This document shows, piece after piece, positions 1 through 13,500 of a stretch of DNA of 64,000 nucleotides (within the stretch, counting starts at the first letter, position 1; every line of letters begins with the position of its first letter). A program made the translations under genes and the position numbers. The notes beneath the pieces are model-generated. The model did not search any database. It was given only the letters and a program-made list of their open reading frames with translations, and was not told the DNA's origin. Location of the stretch: positions 29,828-93,827 of the forward strand of contig JADGJC010000154.1 in the NCBI GenBank assembly GCA_027596075.1, written 5' to 3'. This stretch comes from Rhizophlyctis rosea. Lineage: Eukaryota > Chytridiomycota > Chytridiomycetes > Rhizophlyctidales > Rhizophlyctidaceae.

Positions 1-1758
1 TGGCCGGTGACTTCGTCGTCAACGAGCCCAACAATGTTGCCCAAGAAGGGCAGATGACGCGTGAACGAGGTCAATTGGAGAACAGAATGAGGACAAGGTC
101 ATACCTATGGTCCCACAAAAGCTCACAAAAGTGAATAAGGAGGCGTAATTGTTAATGTGAGCAAGTGGTTCAAGCTTTCTGCAGGACCACACCCGCCGGG
201 GGCAGGGTTTGTCAAGACCTTTTGGGCACAAGGGGTCTTCTGGTTCTTATCGTCTACTGTAGGCATCGTTCGCACCCTCAAACTTCCTCACCCAACCATT
301 TCGCCTGATCCTTGGTGGCGGCCTATCCCACCTTGTTCCAACTCCAACCACCTCCCCAACCATCTTAACATGCCTCACACTACCCCCCCCCAACTCTCCT
401 CAACCCCCAATGAATCCCTTACATCCTCCTCCACCAACCCAACCGCATCACTCAACCACCATTCCACCCTCCTGAACCCTTCCGAAAACATTCCCGTCTG
501 CGCCAGCAACACCTCCACAGCAAACGCTCCACCACCTTCTCTGCGCTGTCGTCGTAGTGCTTGTATTGCACCTAGTGCCGACTAACCATGCTATTCCGTG
601 GTCCATCGCAGTTCAATGTGTTTTCTTCTGCACGATGATCCCGTATGAAACTAGGGTGGTGAATACGTTGCCGAGGTCAAAACAGTTGCATGTTCACATG
701 CGCATCAGTATGCACCAAATGATGACAGAAAGTTACCGGCATAGTTCGGGGCTTTGACCTCTCGGTATTGCTCCAAGATGTTTACAAACAATCCACATTC
801 AAGCCAGTGTTTACGGCCTTTTGCAACATTGCTGGCTGCTATTTGAGCAAGATGACCGGGGCCCATTCGCGAACGAAAGGACCACTGTTCACATAAATCA
901 CATCGTCAAGAAGACATAAAGTACAGGAGCCTGACCTCGACGCATTTGAAGACATCGAGATCGAGAGAGCAGGCGAGCTCCCGATGTTGGCTTAGACAAA
1001 AGGCTTAGCCCTAGTCAGCTGAGGAGATGAGCAGTCATCGACCTGCACACAATGGATGGAGAGTGCAGATGGGTATGGACCGTAAGTTTTGACGGGTCAT
1101 ATGCACGAGGTCTCCAGTTGAATTCGTAAGTGTCGCCCACGTTGGAAGAGTGAAAATCGAGGGGTTCCGGACGGAGGCTTTGACACGTTCAGCAAGTGCA
1201 GACAACACTCGACCACATGTGGCATGGGACCAACTGCTGCAACCACGAAGGAGCCAACCATCCCACTCAATCATTCTCTTGATCAGTACTGTGCCTTCCG
1301 CATCCGGAGGTCGAACAGCCGTTCGTTGCTGCACGAGCCGAAGGTTATTGGCTGCGATGTTGTAGGACTTTGTACGCCACAGAACGAAACGCGCGCGATG
1401 AGTGTGGCTTGTGGTGGTACATTGTGCCACCGTGGCCCGCGACTTGCTTCCCCTTCCACTCCCAAATTTTATGGAGATGTTGGTGAAGGCCTGACAACGA
1501 CAGACAAGCCTACAGACGCACGCGACGAACATCGCCCCAGCCCCCGAAAAAGCCCACAAATGCCGCTGAACAAAACCCCCGTCCTCCTCTCCACATCCCC
1601 CAATCTCTCACGTTTCGAACCTTCTTCCCCTCCATTTTATTTTTCGAAGGTTCCCAACATTCCCTCTCGAACCCTTCTTTTTTTCTCTTTGGAAAGTACA
1701 GGTTAATCCTCCTTCCTCACGTTTCCCTCCGCATCGCACCATAGCACGTTAGTCAAAC
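1..1758. other. Left-edge intergenic region, no supportable gene
   Basis: Several short overlapping reading frames occur on both strands, but none has a recognisable domain or a splice pattern that links it to a neighbour. A reading on the minus strand at positions 1-56 could be the edge of an exon of a gene lying outside the window, but no acceptor site supports it. The last 150 bases before the gene at 1759 are strongly pyrimidine-rich (CT tracts around 1580-1740), typical of a fungal promoter/5' leader. Confidence 0.5.
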
Positions 1759-4700
1759 ATGAGTTTCGGCGGTAGTGCCGTCAAGAGTTTGGAGGTCGTC
1801 CCGGATCCTCAATGCAGAGCGGAGAATGGCGAATTTCGTGTTGAAGGTGGTTGGGGTGAGGAGCGGAAGCTTATGGGGGAGATTAACCTTCATATGAAGA
1901 AGGCGGTTAAGGAAGCTAAGGTGAGTAGAGGATGCTGCATTGAATGAAACGGGAGTTGAATGGGTATCATATGGCTGCGCATCAACTTGCATCATGAACC
2001 TGACGCTCCTCTGAATGGATCACAGCTCTCGATAACATTCACCGGAAGAATCCAACACGCCACCAGAGCAACCGGCGATGCCGCCGTCGGAGTCAACGCA
2101 ACAATGGGCGGTTACCAAACCGAAACCAAGCGCATCTGCAACATCGAACAAGTCATCTTTGACGCTCGGGAAGCGAATGAGATGCGGACGCTCAACACGG
2201 AAGCTAGGATTTTCAAATATCCGTTCACCTTGGACTTGCCTACTGCGAGCTTGCCACCCTCATTCGAAGATGACAAGGCCCGGATTCGCTATGTATTGAA
2301 ACTTAAATTGCAGTGGTCGTCGATGGGGAAACAGACGAAGGAGATGGAAGTGCCGATTCAGGTTGTTATGCCGAAGGAGGCTAGGAGGAAGATTCTTGCG
2401 AGTCAGAAACCTATCACAATTGCGAACAATGGGCAGGTTCGCATCTACGAGTCCTCACGCTTACACGTATCCACCGTGATCATCAACTCACCCAATTGAA
2501 CAGAAACTCGACGACGTCACAATCCTCCGCCAAGCCCGCGACCTCGACTACAAATACGAAATCACCCTCACCCGCCGCGCCCTGAGCCCCTCGGACACCA
2601 TCCCCGTCCACGTCCGCCTCACCGACCTCCCGCAAGACATTCGCCAACGCATCTCCCGCGTCAAATTCTCCCTCTACCTCCGCAAATCCTACCACCTTCC
2701 CAACCAAAACCGCTCCGTCAACGAAGCGAAAACCATGTCCACCGCCACCGAACTCGTCGGCACCGGCGGCGCAGCAGACATGGCCATGGAATGGGCACGG
2801 GGCACCGTCGTCGAAGTCCCCAAAGAAGTGGAAATGTCATTCCGCACATCGCTTTTGGAGGTGAAGTATGTCCTGAATGTTAGTATTTTCAGTGAGTTGG
2901 ATGCGCAGCGGGCTATGACGAGTTTGGAGGTGCCGATTACGATTGTGCCGGCTGGGGAGCCCGTGGAGATTGATCCGAATGCGTTGCCGACGCTGCATAG
3001 GTTTGAGGTTAATAGTTCTAGTGGGGGTTCGATTAAGGAGGGTTTTGATGGGCCGGTTGGAAGTTCGAATGGAAGCACGTTTAATGGGTTGGATCGGCAG
3101 AATAGTGTGAGGACTGCGCCGGGTGAAGGGGGTGTTATGTATCGGGCTATTACTTCTTATGATGGGAGCTTGCCGGATGAGTTGAGGATGAGGGAAGGTG
3201 ACTTGATTACGGTCCAGGAGACATACGATGATGGTGAGTCGTTTCTGCTTCCATGTGACGAAAATTCAATTTGAAGGCTCAATTATGTCATCACAGGTTG
3301 GGGCATGGGTAAAAACATGTCTACGGGCAACATCGGTTTCGTCTACCTCGACTACCTCACCTTAGTCCAACTTCCCGAAAACGGCCGTCGCCCCCCTCCC
3401 CGCGCCCATTCTGAACGCTACGCACCCAGCATCACGGGTAGCATCTCACAAAGCGCGCCTCACTCCCCAGCCGTGGCCGGGTACTCCCCAACCGTGAACG
3501 GGATGCACAACAGCCCCTACGCCAACACCACCATCCCGAATGGCATCCCCACCTCCTACGCCCAAACCGGTGGCTCCCCATACATGTCCAACCACTACCA
3601 ATCCAGCCCCAACCTCGGCATGCAACACCCGCAAATGGGAGGACCTGCTCAACCCATGCATCCAATGCACCAGATGGATTATGGTGCGGGATCGCCGTAT
3701 GAAGCCCCTGGGCAGAATTACTTCAACCATCCGGGGTTCACTACCGGTCCACCGTCGCCTGGCATTATCACCGCGCGATCTCATACGGTGATGTCTAATG
3801 GATCTTCTGCGCCGTCGCCGGAGATCAATGGGACGGGTGGAGGTAGTTCGTATGTTTGTATTAGTCCGTTTGCGCCTACGAGGGCGGATCAGTTGCATTT
3901 GGAGTTGGGGGATATCGTTATTGTTAGGTGGGCATGCTTTCCTTTTTGCGTTACTTCTCAAAATATGTCCCGAGCAGATTGCTTATCATTTCATGTTGTG
4001 CAGGAAACTTCTTGGAGACGGCTGGGCATGGGGTACCAACGCCGCTCGAGGATACTCTGGTCTCCTCCCAATGTCTGCAGTCACACCTGCACGATCCAAC
4101 ACCGCTCCAGCCCCCAAACCCATGAATTATGCCTACGGTCCCAACGGGGCACCCGTCCGCCCCGGCACCGTCGCCAGCCCCCCCCTTTCAGCCCTGCCAC
4201 AACTTCCACCAGCCTTCCAGAACCACCCAACAGAGGTTCCGGCCGACCCCGCCATGTGGAACGACCAAAAAGGCGATGGCCACAGACGCAACCCCTCCAC
4301 CAAGAGCATAAAGAACAACCCCTATGGCGGGAAAGTTCCCACCCACCCCGGCCAAAAGCTCTCCCCACCACCGGAAGTCACAGGCGGAGCCACAGCGCAG
4401 TTAGAAGCCACCATGGCAAAATTGGCCAGACTCGCAAGTCTAAGCGGAACTGACGGCACCGTCCCCCCACCCTCCCACAAACCCGACGTCCCCCTCCCAA
4501 CACCCCCAACCGAACTCGCAAGTCCCAAACCCATCTCCGCCGACCCCACAGACACAGACCACATCACCGCCACGCCCGACGAACCCATTCGCAAGCGGGA
4601 CACCCGTCCCCCACCCTATGAGGAAAACCACGACGTAGTCCCCTCATCTTCTGCTCCGTTGCCCAAATCTCCACCTCCGACGGCGACGCCCTCACCGGCT

Positions 4701-5096
4701 CGGAGGGGAGGATCGCTTGGGGGTGCTAATGCGAAAGAAGCATTGACGGCGCCACCGACGTTACCCCGCACGGCGTCCGCGCAGAACAAGGCGCCTGTGA
4801 TGGGGTTGGGAGGTGTGATGATGTATCGTGTTATTTATGACTTTACGCCGACGTTGCCGGATGAGTTGGAGGCTGTTAAGGGGGATATTATTCTTTTGAC
4901 GTGAGTATTTTTTTCTTTTCTTGTTTTTGATGGTTTCTGTTTGGGTGAGGCTTGTACCATTCGAGCATCGTTAGCTGACATGTGTGATTCCTCGTTTAGT
5001 GAGAAATACGAAGACGACTGGGCATTGGGCAAGAATCTTTCTCGTCAGAAGGAAGGAGTGTTTCCCCTCGCTTTGACTGAACAAGTTACTGCCTAA
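1759..5096 (+). CDS. Arrestin-fold protein with three SH3 domains
   Basis: I place six exons: 1759-1920, 2026-2436, 2504-3233, 3297-3927, 4004-4900 and 5000-5096. They keep phase throughout and give about 975 residues. Residues ~5-390 read as an arrestin-like beta-sandwich pair (N part with a VKSLEVVP start, C part ending in PITIVPAGEPVEI). SH3-1 lies at ~403-460 (ALYDY-equivalent YRAITSYDG, then GDLITV and DDGWGMGKN), SH3-2 at ~619-680 (GDIVIV, GDGWAWGTN) and SH3-3 at ~917-975 (YRVIYDFTP, DELEAVKGDI). Each SH3 is split by an intron just after the GD-I-V strand or before the following Trp segment. The linkers are Pro/Ser-rich. Known family behaviour: arrestin-type adaptors bind membrane cargo or signalling proteins, and SH3 domains bind proline motifs, so a cortical or endocytic scaffold is inferred. 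The donor at 2437 (gttcgc) is weak but is required by phase. Confidence 0.82.
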
Positions 5097-7558
5097 TCTG
5101 TTTCTCTCCATTATCTCCACGAATTCAATGTGTTACTGTACATAGACGTTCTTTATATTTGTTTTTGTTCTTGTTATTGGACCATAGTTTCTATAGGAGT
5201 CTCCCCTTTTCCCCAGTTTTTGTGTCTTTACGGATTGTGTGATGCGGGTTCTTCCATGATTGAAAAGTGGTGTGGACCTCATTTCCTCCCAATAGTGAAT
5301 TTGTATAGAGATTAGCAACCTGGTTTTTTGTAGTATGCGGTAATAGCATCATTTTCTTCGACTTGTGACTGTGATTGAGGGGATTTTGTTGTGTATGCCA
5401 AGTTTCGCATGCTTTTAAGCATGGGGGGAGTTTCCCTTTCCACTGCTGCCATTCCATTACATCCATAAGTGTGAACACTGACAGAATGTCCAGCAGGGAA
5501 TAAGTTGCCTAGCGTTATGGGAAACAATGGGCAGCGTTGGCAGTGATAACATCTCTCTGCAATCTTCCAACCCATCTATCCATTCAACGAGTTCGCAACG
5601 GGTACTGACAATACGGTGCTTATGACGTAACGTTAAAGAATGTACGGGTCATCAACATTTGACGGAAACCTGAACTGCGCGTACATAAGGGAACAGGTCA
5701 AATGACATTCTAAGCATTGACACCATCATTCCAACAAAAAAATAAGACGTTGACGGTGATCATCCGCTATTGACTGTGCTACAGCCCGTAAGTCGGTAAC
5801 CAGTCCCTATCCATACAGATATGGTGGTGGCTACTAGCCGTGTTTCACCACTAGCTGGTGTATTTGGAGTGCCCAAAGGTGAGCAATGCTGCACTGAGCA
5901 TCAATTTTGACCCCAAAGCATTTTGGCGTACCCAAAGGAAGCAATGATTGATTATGGCTGACGACATACACCACATGGTGACATACAAGCACAACATTGC
6001 ACCAACAAGACTGAGAAAAAGAACTAAGATAGGAGATGTACGATGCTGCAACCGCAGGAAACGCCAAAGCCAACACGGACCGCGAGAATAGCAAGCTACT
6101 CCCACGATTGGCCGACAAGACGTATCCGCTTCATCAAGCCCCGCGTAAGTTACTCTTTCGAGCTTCAGAAGGTCCAGCGCACTTTCATTATCTACACCTG
6201 ACCGCAGAAAATACTCGATTGCGAATGTAAGTAAAGAAATGCAAGGGGTAGCCCGGCAGGCGGCCTATTTATGGGCATTGCGAAATTTGTGGCTTGGCAG
6301 CAAAAGAAATGCGTGGCTTTGTATTACGTACACACGCGCATCAACACCTAGTGTCGGATTGCGTAATCAAAAATGCGTCTCTGCAAGTCCAGTGGGGGTT
6401 GCCGAAACGAGGTTCCTACCTAGGGTCCTAACCATAAAGCTAGGAATGACGAACCATAAATATGCTTTTTTTACGACACGCGCTCTAACGTATTTGAATA
6501 CATGGGGGATTGCAGAGACTATTAGGCTTGGTTACCATTGATTCCCATGCAACATCACGGTCTGGGCGCGGCGGGGAAAAGGTGCTGCAGAGTCAGCAAA
6601 AGCAGGAAAATTTGCCAGTATGAACATCCATTTTCCATCCAAAAGATGATAGACAAGGAGAAACTTCATGCGCGCATGACGTGAAGGTCAAGCACCGTGG
6701 AAATTGGTCAATCATCTGTTAGGCCTTGCGGCAAAAGCACGGATTTACGTTTCGGCATAAAGAGTGATGAGAGGTTTTATGCGATTGACCATATGTAGAG
6801 CTCCTACCCCTGCCGGAGGTCAGTCATAGCGGCATGGAGAATCCCTGCTCATCAAGTCCAGTGGGTCATGTTACACTCCAACAAACTTTTGGATTCACAT
6901 TCACAAATGTTGGGATCAGATCATGATGACACAAGGCAGCACTCCTGAATCCGCAAAAACGTCAATGTGAACTTGCATTCATGGTGCAAAACTTCACCCG
7001 CCTCGCTGGGAAAAAAGTTGACTGCCAGTCTTCCGGGTGTGTAGCCACAATCCCCAGCCATTGATCGAATCATCAGGTAAGGGTATGAGTGTCTCCCGAT
7101 CACAAACTGTGCCATAGCGGGTTGCACGTCACCAAAAGAGCAGGACCCAATCTGTCATGACGCCCCTATCTCTAAGCTAAATCCAACCCACCGATCACAT
7201 CCGTATGTGGGATCGCCTGAAACTCTGGGGGAAGGAACGAGGATTGTTGTATCATATCTCATTGCGATGTCTACTTCGGCGTCTCGTGTGATGACTGAAT
7301 CTCCGTTCCATATAGTATAACAGTAATGGTAGTAGATGAAAACATAATTGCGTTCTTTGCTTCTACAAAGAATAGATGCGACCGTTCTTTCTGTCTTGTA
7401 TTTAGTGTAGCATTACTTAACCCAGAAATACATATAAGGAAGGCTGCGAACACTCAGGCCTATCTACGGCGACGGCAATATTTCCCTGGAGTGTTTATTG
7501 GAGCCTTCAAGTCATTAATCTACGTTCGGAATCGTGCTGCAATCTGGTTACACGAGCG
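5097..7558. other. Intergenic region between SH3 protein and giant kinase/PDE gene
   Basis: About 2.5 kb without a supportable coding region. The first part is T-rich and resembles the 3' untranslated region of the upstream gene. Only short, featureless frames occur, and I see no RNA gene or repeat. Confidence 0.6.
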
Positions 7559-10500
7559 ATGAGCATTCTCTCCGAATACGCAATATACATTCCGGGATAC
7601 ACCGACATCCACGTCATTCATGTCAATACCGCAACTTCGGTGGTCGTCCAGCGGGCACGCGCAATATTGGAAGGGACTGAGGGAGGGTCCGGACGAGCAG
7701 CCTCAAAGAGCGTGATCTGTAAAGGGCTCAAGACGGCAGACGAGGATGAAGATGGGCGGATCCAACGGGAATTCCGCATCATGGAAATGATCCATGGAGC
7801 AATCAATGGCGACAGCGGGAAAGAGAAGAGTGCCATCGACAGCGACAATGCTTTGGCAAGCATTTCTGCATCGAATGGGGATCTTTCATTGAGCGCAGAA
7901 CCGTCATCCATGTCTCCAACATCACCAACATCAACAAATTCCTCGACACAATCCAAACCACGAACTGCCCGTCGCCCTCGACCCCGTACCGGATCCCTCA
8001 GCCAACCCTCCATAACAGGTCGCCGCGCAGATCGAGTCGTCAAACCGGTCGGCATGGTCCACCAACAAGGCTGGTCCGTCATCATCATGGAAGACTTTGG
8101 TGGCACATCCCTCCGCGAAGGCGTCCTCGGCGGTCGTCGAAAAGGTCGTCGGTGGATATCCGAACCCTCATCAACCCATCCCCCACACCTCCAACCCGAA
8201 AACGTCGTCCTCACAAACCCGTTAATACCCAGCAAACTCCTCGACAATCTCATACGCTCCTCCTCCTCATCCTCATCCATTTTCTCTGGCCGATCATCCG
8301 TCACCAGTAGCGATACGAGCCCAACTGCCCGTCTCGCAAACGTCACCCGACCCCCGCTTGAGGAGTTCATCTCTATTGCCGTGCAACTGGCTGAAGCCCT
8401 TCAGATTATTCACGGGGCCCAGGTCATACATAAGGATATCAACCCGGATAATATCATTGTGAGAAGGGATCCGCAGACGAACCAGATTGAAGTCCAGGTG
8501 GTGGATTTCAATTTGGCAGAGGTTATGGATTCGAGGTTTGAGACTGCACCCAGGAACTATGTTCAGGGAACGTTGGAGTACTTGTCACCAGGTAAGTTTG
8601 AGGAGAATTGAGAGATTCAGGTTCGGATAGTGGGGAGAATGGCCGAGTTGCAGAAATGGTAACGATGAGAGGAATCCTCATGGAGGGATCGGAGGAACGT
8701 CATGGACTTTTCAGTGCCAAGTTCGGGTTTGCGAGACTGCTTGGCAAAATTGCGACTGACACAGGTTGGCATTTCCATATTCAGAGCAGACTGGTCGGAT
8801 GCAAAGAGTAGTGGACTACCGCACCGGTAAGATGGACTTACTCTGCTTTTGATCCTTAATGACGTAAACCTCACACTTTTGTGTTTCTGTCTGCTACGAA
8901 GATTTCTACAGTTTGGGAATAACATTATGGGAGTTACTAGTTGGAGTTCCTCCCTTCAGCTTTCGTGACGCTACGGTAACGATGCTGCTTCATACTGCGA
9001 CATTACTTTAGAGATGAACACAAAGAGACTGACATTACTGTCACTTGGTGTGGCACACACGATTCATTCAGGAATACGTGCATGCACATCTGGCGAAAGA
9101 GATCGAGTCTCCCGCCACTTACAACCCGAGCATACCGCCCATAATAAGCCACATTATTTTGAAGGCAAGGTGTCCGATGTCATTAGGAGAGCATTGAGCA
9201 TTATGAAATACTCTGATGCTAACCAAAATCAATACAATGTCTCATATCCTCCATCATAACAGCTCACAGCCAAAACCCCTGACGAACGCTACCAATCCGC
9301 CTCCGGCCTCCGGCACGACCTAACAAACCTCATCTCCCTCCTCCGCACCACCCGCCAACAGAATGCCACCCCACCCGACACCCTCCTAACCGACACCGAA
9401 GTCTTCGACGCCCTCAAAGATGTACCCATATCCTTAATCGGCGCCAAAGACTACCCACAGCGAATCTTCATCCCAACAAAACTGTATGGCAGAGAGAAGG
9501 AACAGAGACAGCTGCGACAGGCGTTTGAAAGGGTTGCTGGCGTGATGATTGGCGGCGTTGCGATTGGGGAAAAGAGTAAGAGTGAGGTTGTGCTGGTAAA
9601 GGGGACTAGTGGGACGGGGAAGAGTAGTTTGGTGCTTGATTTGAGGGATATGGTTGAAGAGAGGGGAGGGTTTTTCGGTAAGTTTGATGAACGGTATTTT
9701 GTGCGCGGGCCCGGTTTTCCATAATTTTGGCGAGGCAGTTCCAATGGTTGAATATGGACGGCTGACGTACCATCATTCTTCCATGAACAGTTACGGGCAA
9801 ATATGAAGACACCAACTACCAACGTCCCTTTGACGGCTTTATTCAAGCCGTTACTCAACTAATCCGTCACATCCTCACCGAACCAAGCGACGTGCTTGAC
9901 CATTGGACTAACCGCCTGAAACTTGTCATAAACGGTGACAAATCTCGTATTGCATGCGAGCTAGTACCTGAATTGGAGCTTATCTTGGGACATCCCGATA
10001 CGCCTAACGAGGAAACGGCACCCTCGCTGTCAGATGTGCAGAAACGACCAAGTTCGAGTAGGCCGGAGTCGGCGGGAGGCTCGACCGCAGGGCATGCGGC
10101 AACGTCGGCGTTGCACACTATAATTGCGGCGTTTGCAGATGTTCATCATCCGGTTGTGATGTACATAGATAACATGCAGGTTGGTTATTGGAAGGAGTTT
10201 AGCTCAACTCCGAATCTTCCCAAATGGAAGGATGTATCGAAGAAATTTCTAACACCAACCGTGTTTCTCAACTCAATAGTTCATGGACCACGGATCCCAA
10301 AAACTCCTCGAACACATCCTCCTCGACTCAAAAGCAACCCACTTCCTCATCATCGCTGCCGTCCGCGGCAAAGAAGCCGGAATCGGCACACCATTCTCCA
10401 ACGCCATGGAACGCCTAACACGAAAAGTACCCGAACGAATCCACCGCCTAACCCTCGAACCCCTCACCCAAACCATCGTTCGGGAAATGCTATCGGACGT

Positions 10501-13500
10501 CCTCAAACCCTCAAAAGGCGACCTTGACTCTCTCGCGACTGTCATCTGCAGCAAGACGCTGGGCAATCCATTTCATGTGTGGGAGATTGTGCAATTTGCA
10601 GAGCAGGCTGGGTTGGTGGCTTTTGATGATGTTGCGGAGGGGTGGGTGTGGGATATCAGTGAGATCGAGAGTCAAACGGACTTGTCGGATAATGTGGTGG
10701 ACCTGCTGGTGAGGAGGATGAAGAAGCTATCGGGAGAGACGTTGGGGTTGTTACAGCTTGCTGGTAAGCAGTGAACCGAAATTTGTTTACTCTGACAATC
10801 TGCGCAAACATTTGACTCTTGACCTATTGACGCCTTTCCCTCCTTTCTTTCATAGCGTGCATTGGGCAGCGGTTCGACCCAGTTCTCCTTTCATCAACGA
10901 CGGAAATGGGATTGTTGCAAGTGGCTAGGATACTATGGCCCGCTGTCAAGGAGGGGTTCCTGTTTCCCACTAGTGGCGCACAGCAACAGATAGTGAGAAG
11001 TACACAGCCGCGTCTATCACGGAACTTGTCGAATGTTGGGAGTGAGGGAGGGAGCTCAACTCTGAGAACACCACCTGGGAGCGACCGCATGATGCGACGG
11101 CAAAGTCACAGCAACATTGCAGCCGTGACAGACTACAAGTTCTGTCACGAACGTGTGCAAACCACTGCTTTGAGCATGCTAGATCCCGCCGCTCTGAAAC
11201 AGAACCATCTCAAAATCGCACGCACGCTAAGACGGTCGCTCTCCGAGTTCGAGGTGGACGACCGTGTCTATGAGATCCTGAACCACTACAACTACGTTAT
11301 GGATCTTGTCACCGATCCAGAAGAGCTGGCCTTCATTGCCCGACTGAATTTGACCGCCGGCTCATTAGCGCTCAAGACATCCGCGTATGCGATTGCAAAA
11401 CGGTACCTCGATGGTGGTTTGGAGTTGCTCTCGGCCAGTAACGACCCGTGGAAATATTACAGCACTTGTTTTGGCTTGCACACGGGATTAGTGCAAGTTG
11501 CGAGTATGGAGGGGAATTACGTGGAGGCCGAAAGGCTGTTGAAGGAGTTACTGCTTCATGCTTCTTTTCACGATCATGTCATAGTTGCGGGTATGCTGGG
11601 AAGCATATACATAATCCAAGGGAAATTTGTGGACATTCTTGATTTTGCGGGGAAGGAGTTGAAAGCGGCCGGATTGCAGGTGCCCCTCACCGAGGAGGAA
11701 TGTCATGATAAGGCAGTTGAAGAGTTGAGAACATTTGAGAGCTTGACTCAAGGCAAAACGAAGGATCAGATCATGACCATGAGCCGGAATGTGAGCCCAG
11801 AATTGAAGCATTTTCACGCCATGCTTTCATTGGCCGCCGGTGCCGCAACAAACTTGGGGTTAATTAAACGTGCTGAGTTTCTCACTTTGAGGGTAAGAAT
11901 CATAGCTGCCTACGATCTGTTAAACAATTCATGTTTGAACAATGAAGTTGAAATGCAACACCTGGCAGGCATGCACCTATTCGGTACAAAACGGGTTTGG
12001 TCGCGATTCCGTCGACAACTTTGCCTTCGCTTGTCGAACGTATTTGACGCTCGTGCCAGTACCGAATCTCGACCGGATCCGCTATCTTACCGAACTCGTT
12101 CAAGAATACCTTCCGACCGCTCCGCAAGAAACCCGCGCCCGTGCTCGCTTAGGCATGGCTCTTTGCGGCAGTGCCTACCTCCAATCCTTTTCTGAAATCG
12201 AAGCCAACCTCGACAACTGCATCGTCGAAGGCAAAGAGTCCGGATTTTTCTCCGTCGTCCTTTACGTCATGTTCACCGCCCCATCCCTTCAACTGTCCTT
12301 TGGACGCACATTGGCAAGTATCAAAGCCATCGACAAGAAGTATCGCCCATTTTTGGAAAGATTCCGCGGCCACTTCTTGAGCAGTTGGAATGCGATATTG
12401 AATGAGCTGGATGCGATAAGTACGGGTGCTGAGACTGTTGCGGCGTGGAGTCCTGAAGTCATGGTGCTGGGGATGAGCAGGCTGTTGTTGCAGAGTATCA
12501 GATTGATGAGGAGTGTGTATTATGATCGGCCTGAAATGAGGGAGAACTTGAGAACTCAACAGAAGGAGCTTCAACTGTTATTGGGACAAGTAAGGTCAGT
12601 GATGGCATCTTGCTTCCTCCTTCCAATATATACCATTTGTTCTTTTTTCTTTGTTTCTGACAGTCTTACATTTATTGCCATGATCACCGTCATATCCACA
12701 GATATAGAGACTTGCTCCTCAACCAGATTCTCGTATGCACACATGAATGGGAGACGGCTTCAGAGGAGAAGCGCGCAGAGTTGCTAAAAGAAATTGATGA
12801 GGCAATCGAAACCTTGAAACTATATACGGATCAGGAACCGCATGAGCAGTTTGGGAAGTACATGCTAGTACAAGCTGAACGGGTATGTTATTTCCGATCT
12901 TCTTCCTCAAAGCGTTCACGGAATACAAACTCAAGATGACGACTAAATGGTTCCTTGCAATTAATCACAGGCTCGCTTGATGAATGATGTGGTGCGCGCC
13001 ACTGACTGGTACGAAAAGGCTGCCGCTCATTTCCATTCCAACGGTTTCCGCATGCACGAAGCCCTCACGGCAGAACTCTACGGCAAGTTCTGGTACGGTC
13101 AGGGTGCAAAACGGGTTGCAAGGGGCTGTCTGACCGACGCCGTCTCCTTATGGCGCCAATGGGGAAGCGAAGGCAAAGCGCGTCAGATTGTAAACAAGTA
13201 CGCTGACATTATGGAAAATGTGCCGGTAGTTGCAGTCTCAGCTACGGGAAGCGTCAGAACCTCTGTCGTGGGGAGTGTGGGCGCGTTGGCGGTTCCTGGC
13301 AGTGTATTAGGGGCAGGAAGCCAGGTATCGAGCTTGACGGCGACAACGGGAGATTCTCATGGGACTAGTAGCGTGGATTTGGATCTGACGACGATGCTGA
13401 AGGTATCCCAGTCAATCAGCAACGACACAAATCTGGAAACGCTTCTGGAGAAGATTGTAAATTTTGTTGTTGAGAACGCGGGAGCAAGGAAGGGTTGCTT

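Noticed and set aside
1..105. Possible minus-strand exon (reading LPFLGNIVGLVDDEVTG) running off the left edge
   Set aside because: The peptide looks natural, but no AG acceptor or start codon can be placed upstream of it, and the rest would lie outside the window.
157..757. Open frames of 142 and 66 codons near the left edge
   Set aside because: The sequence is Pro/Ser/Thr-rich with no domain and no splice link, and it lies in a CT-rich tract. It is best explained as non-coding.
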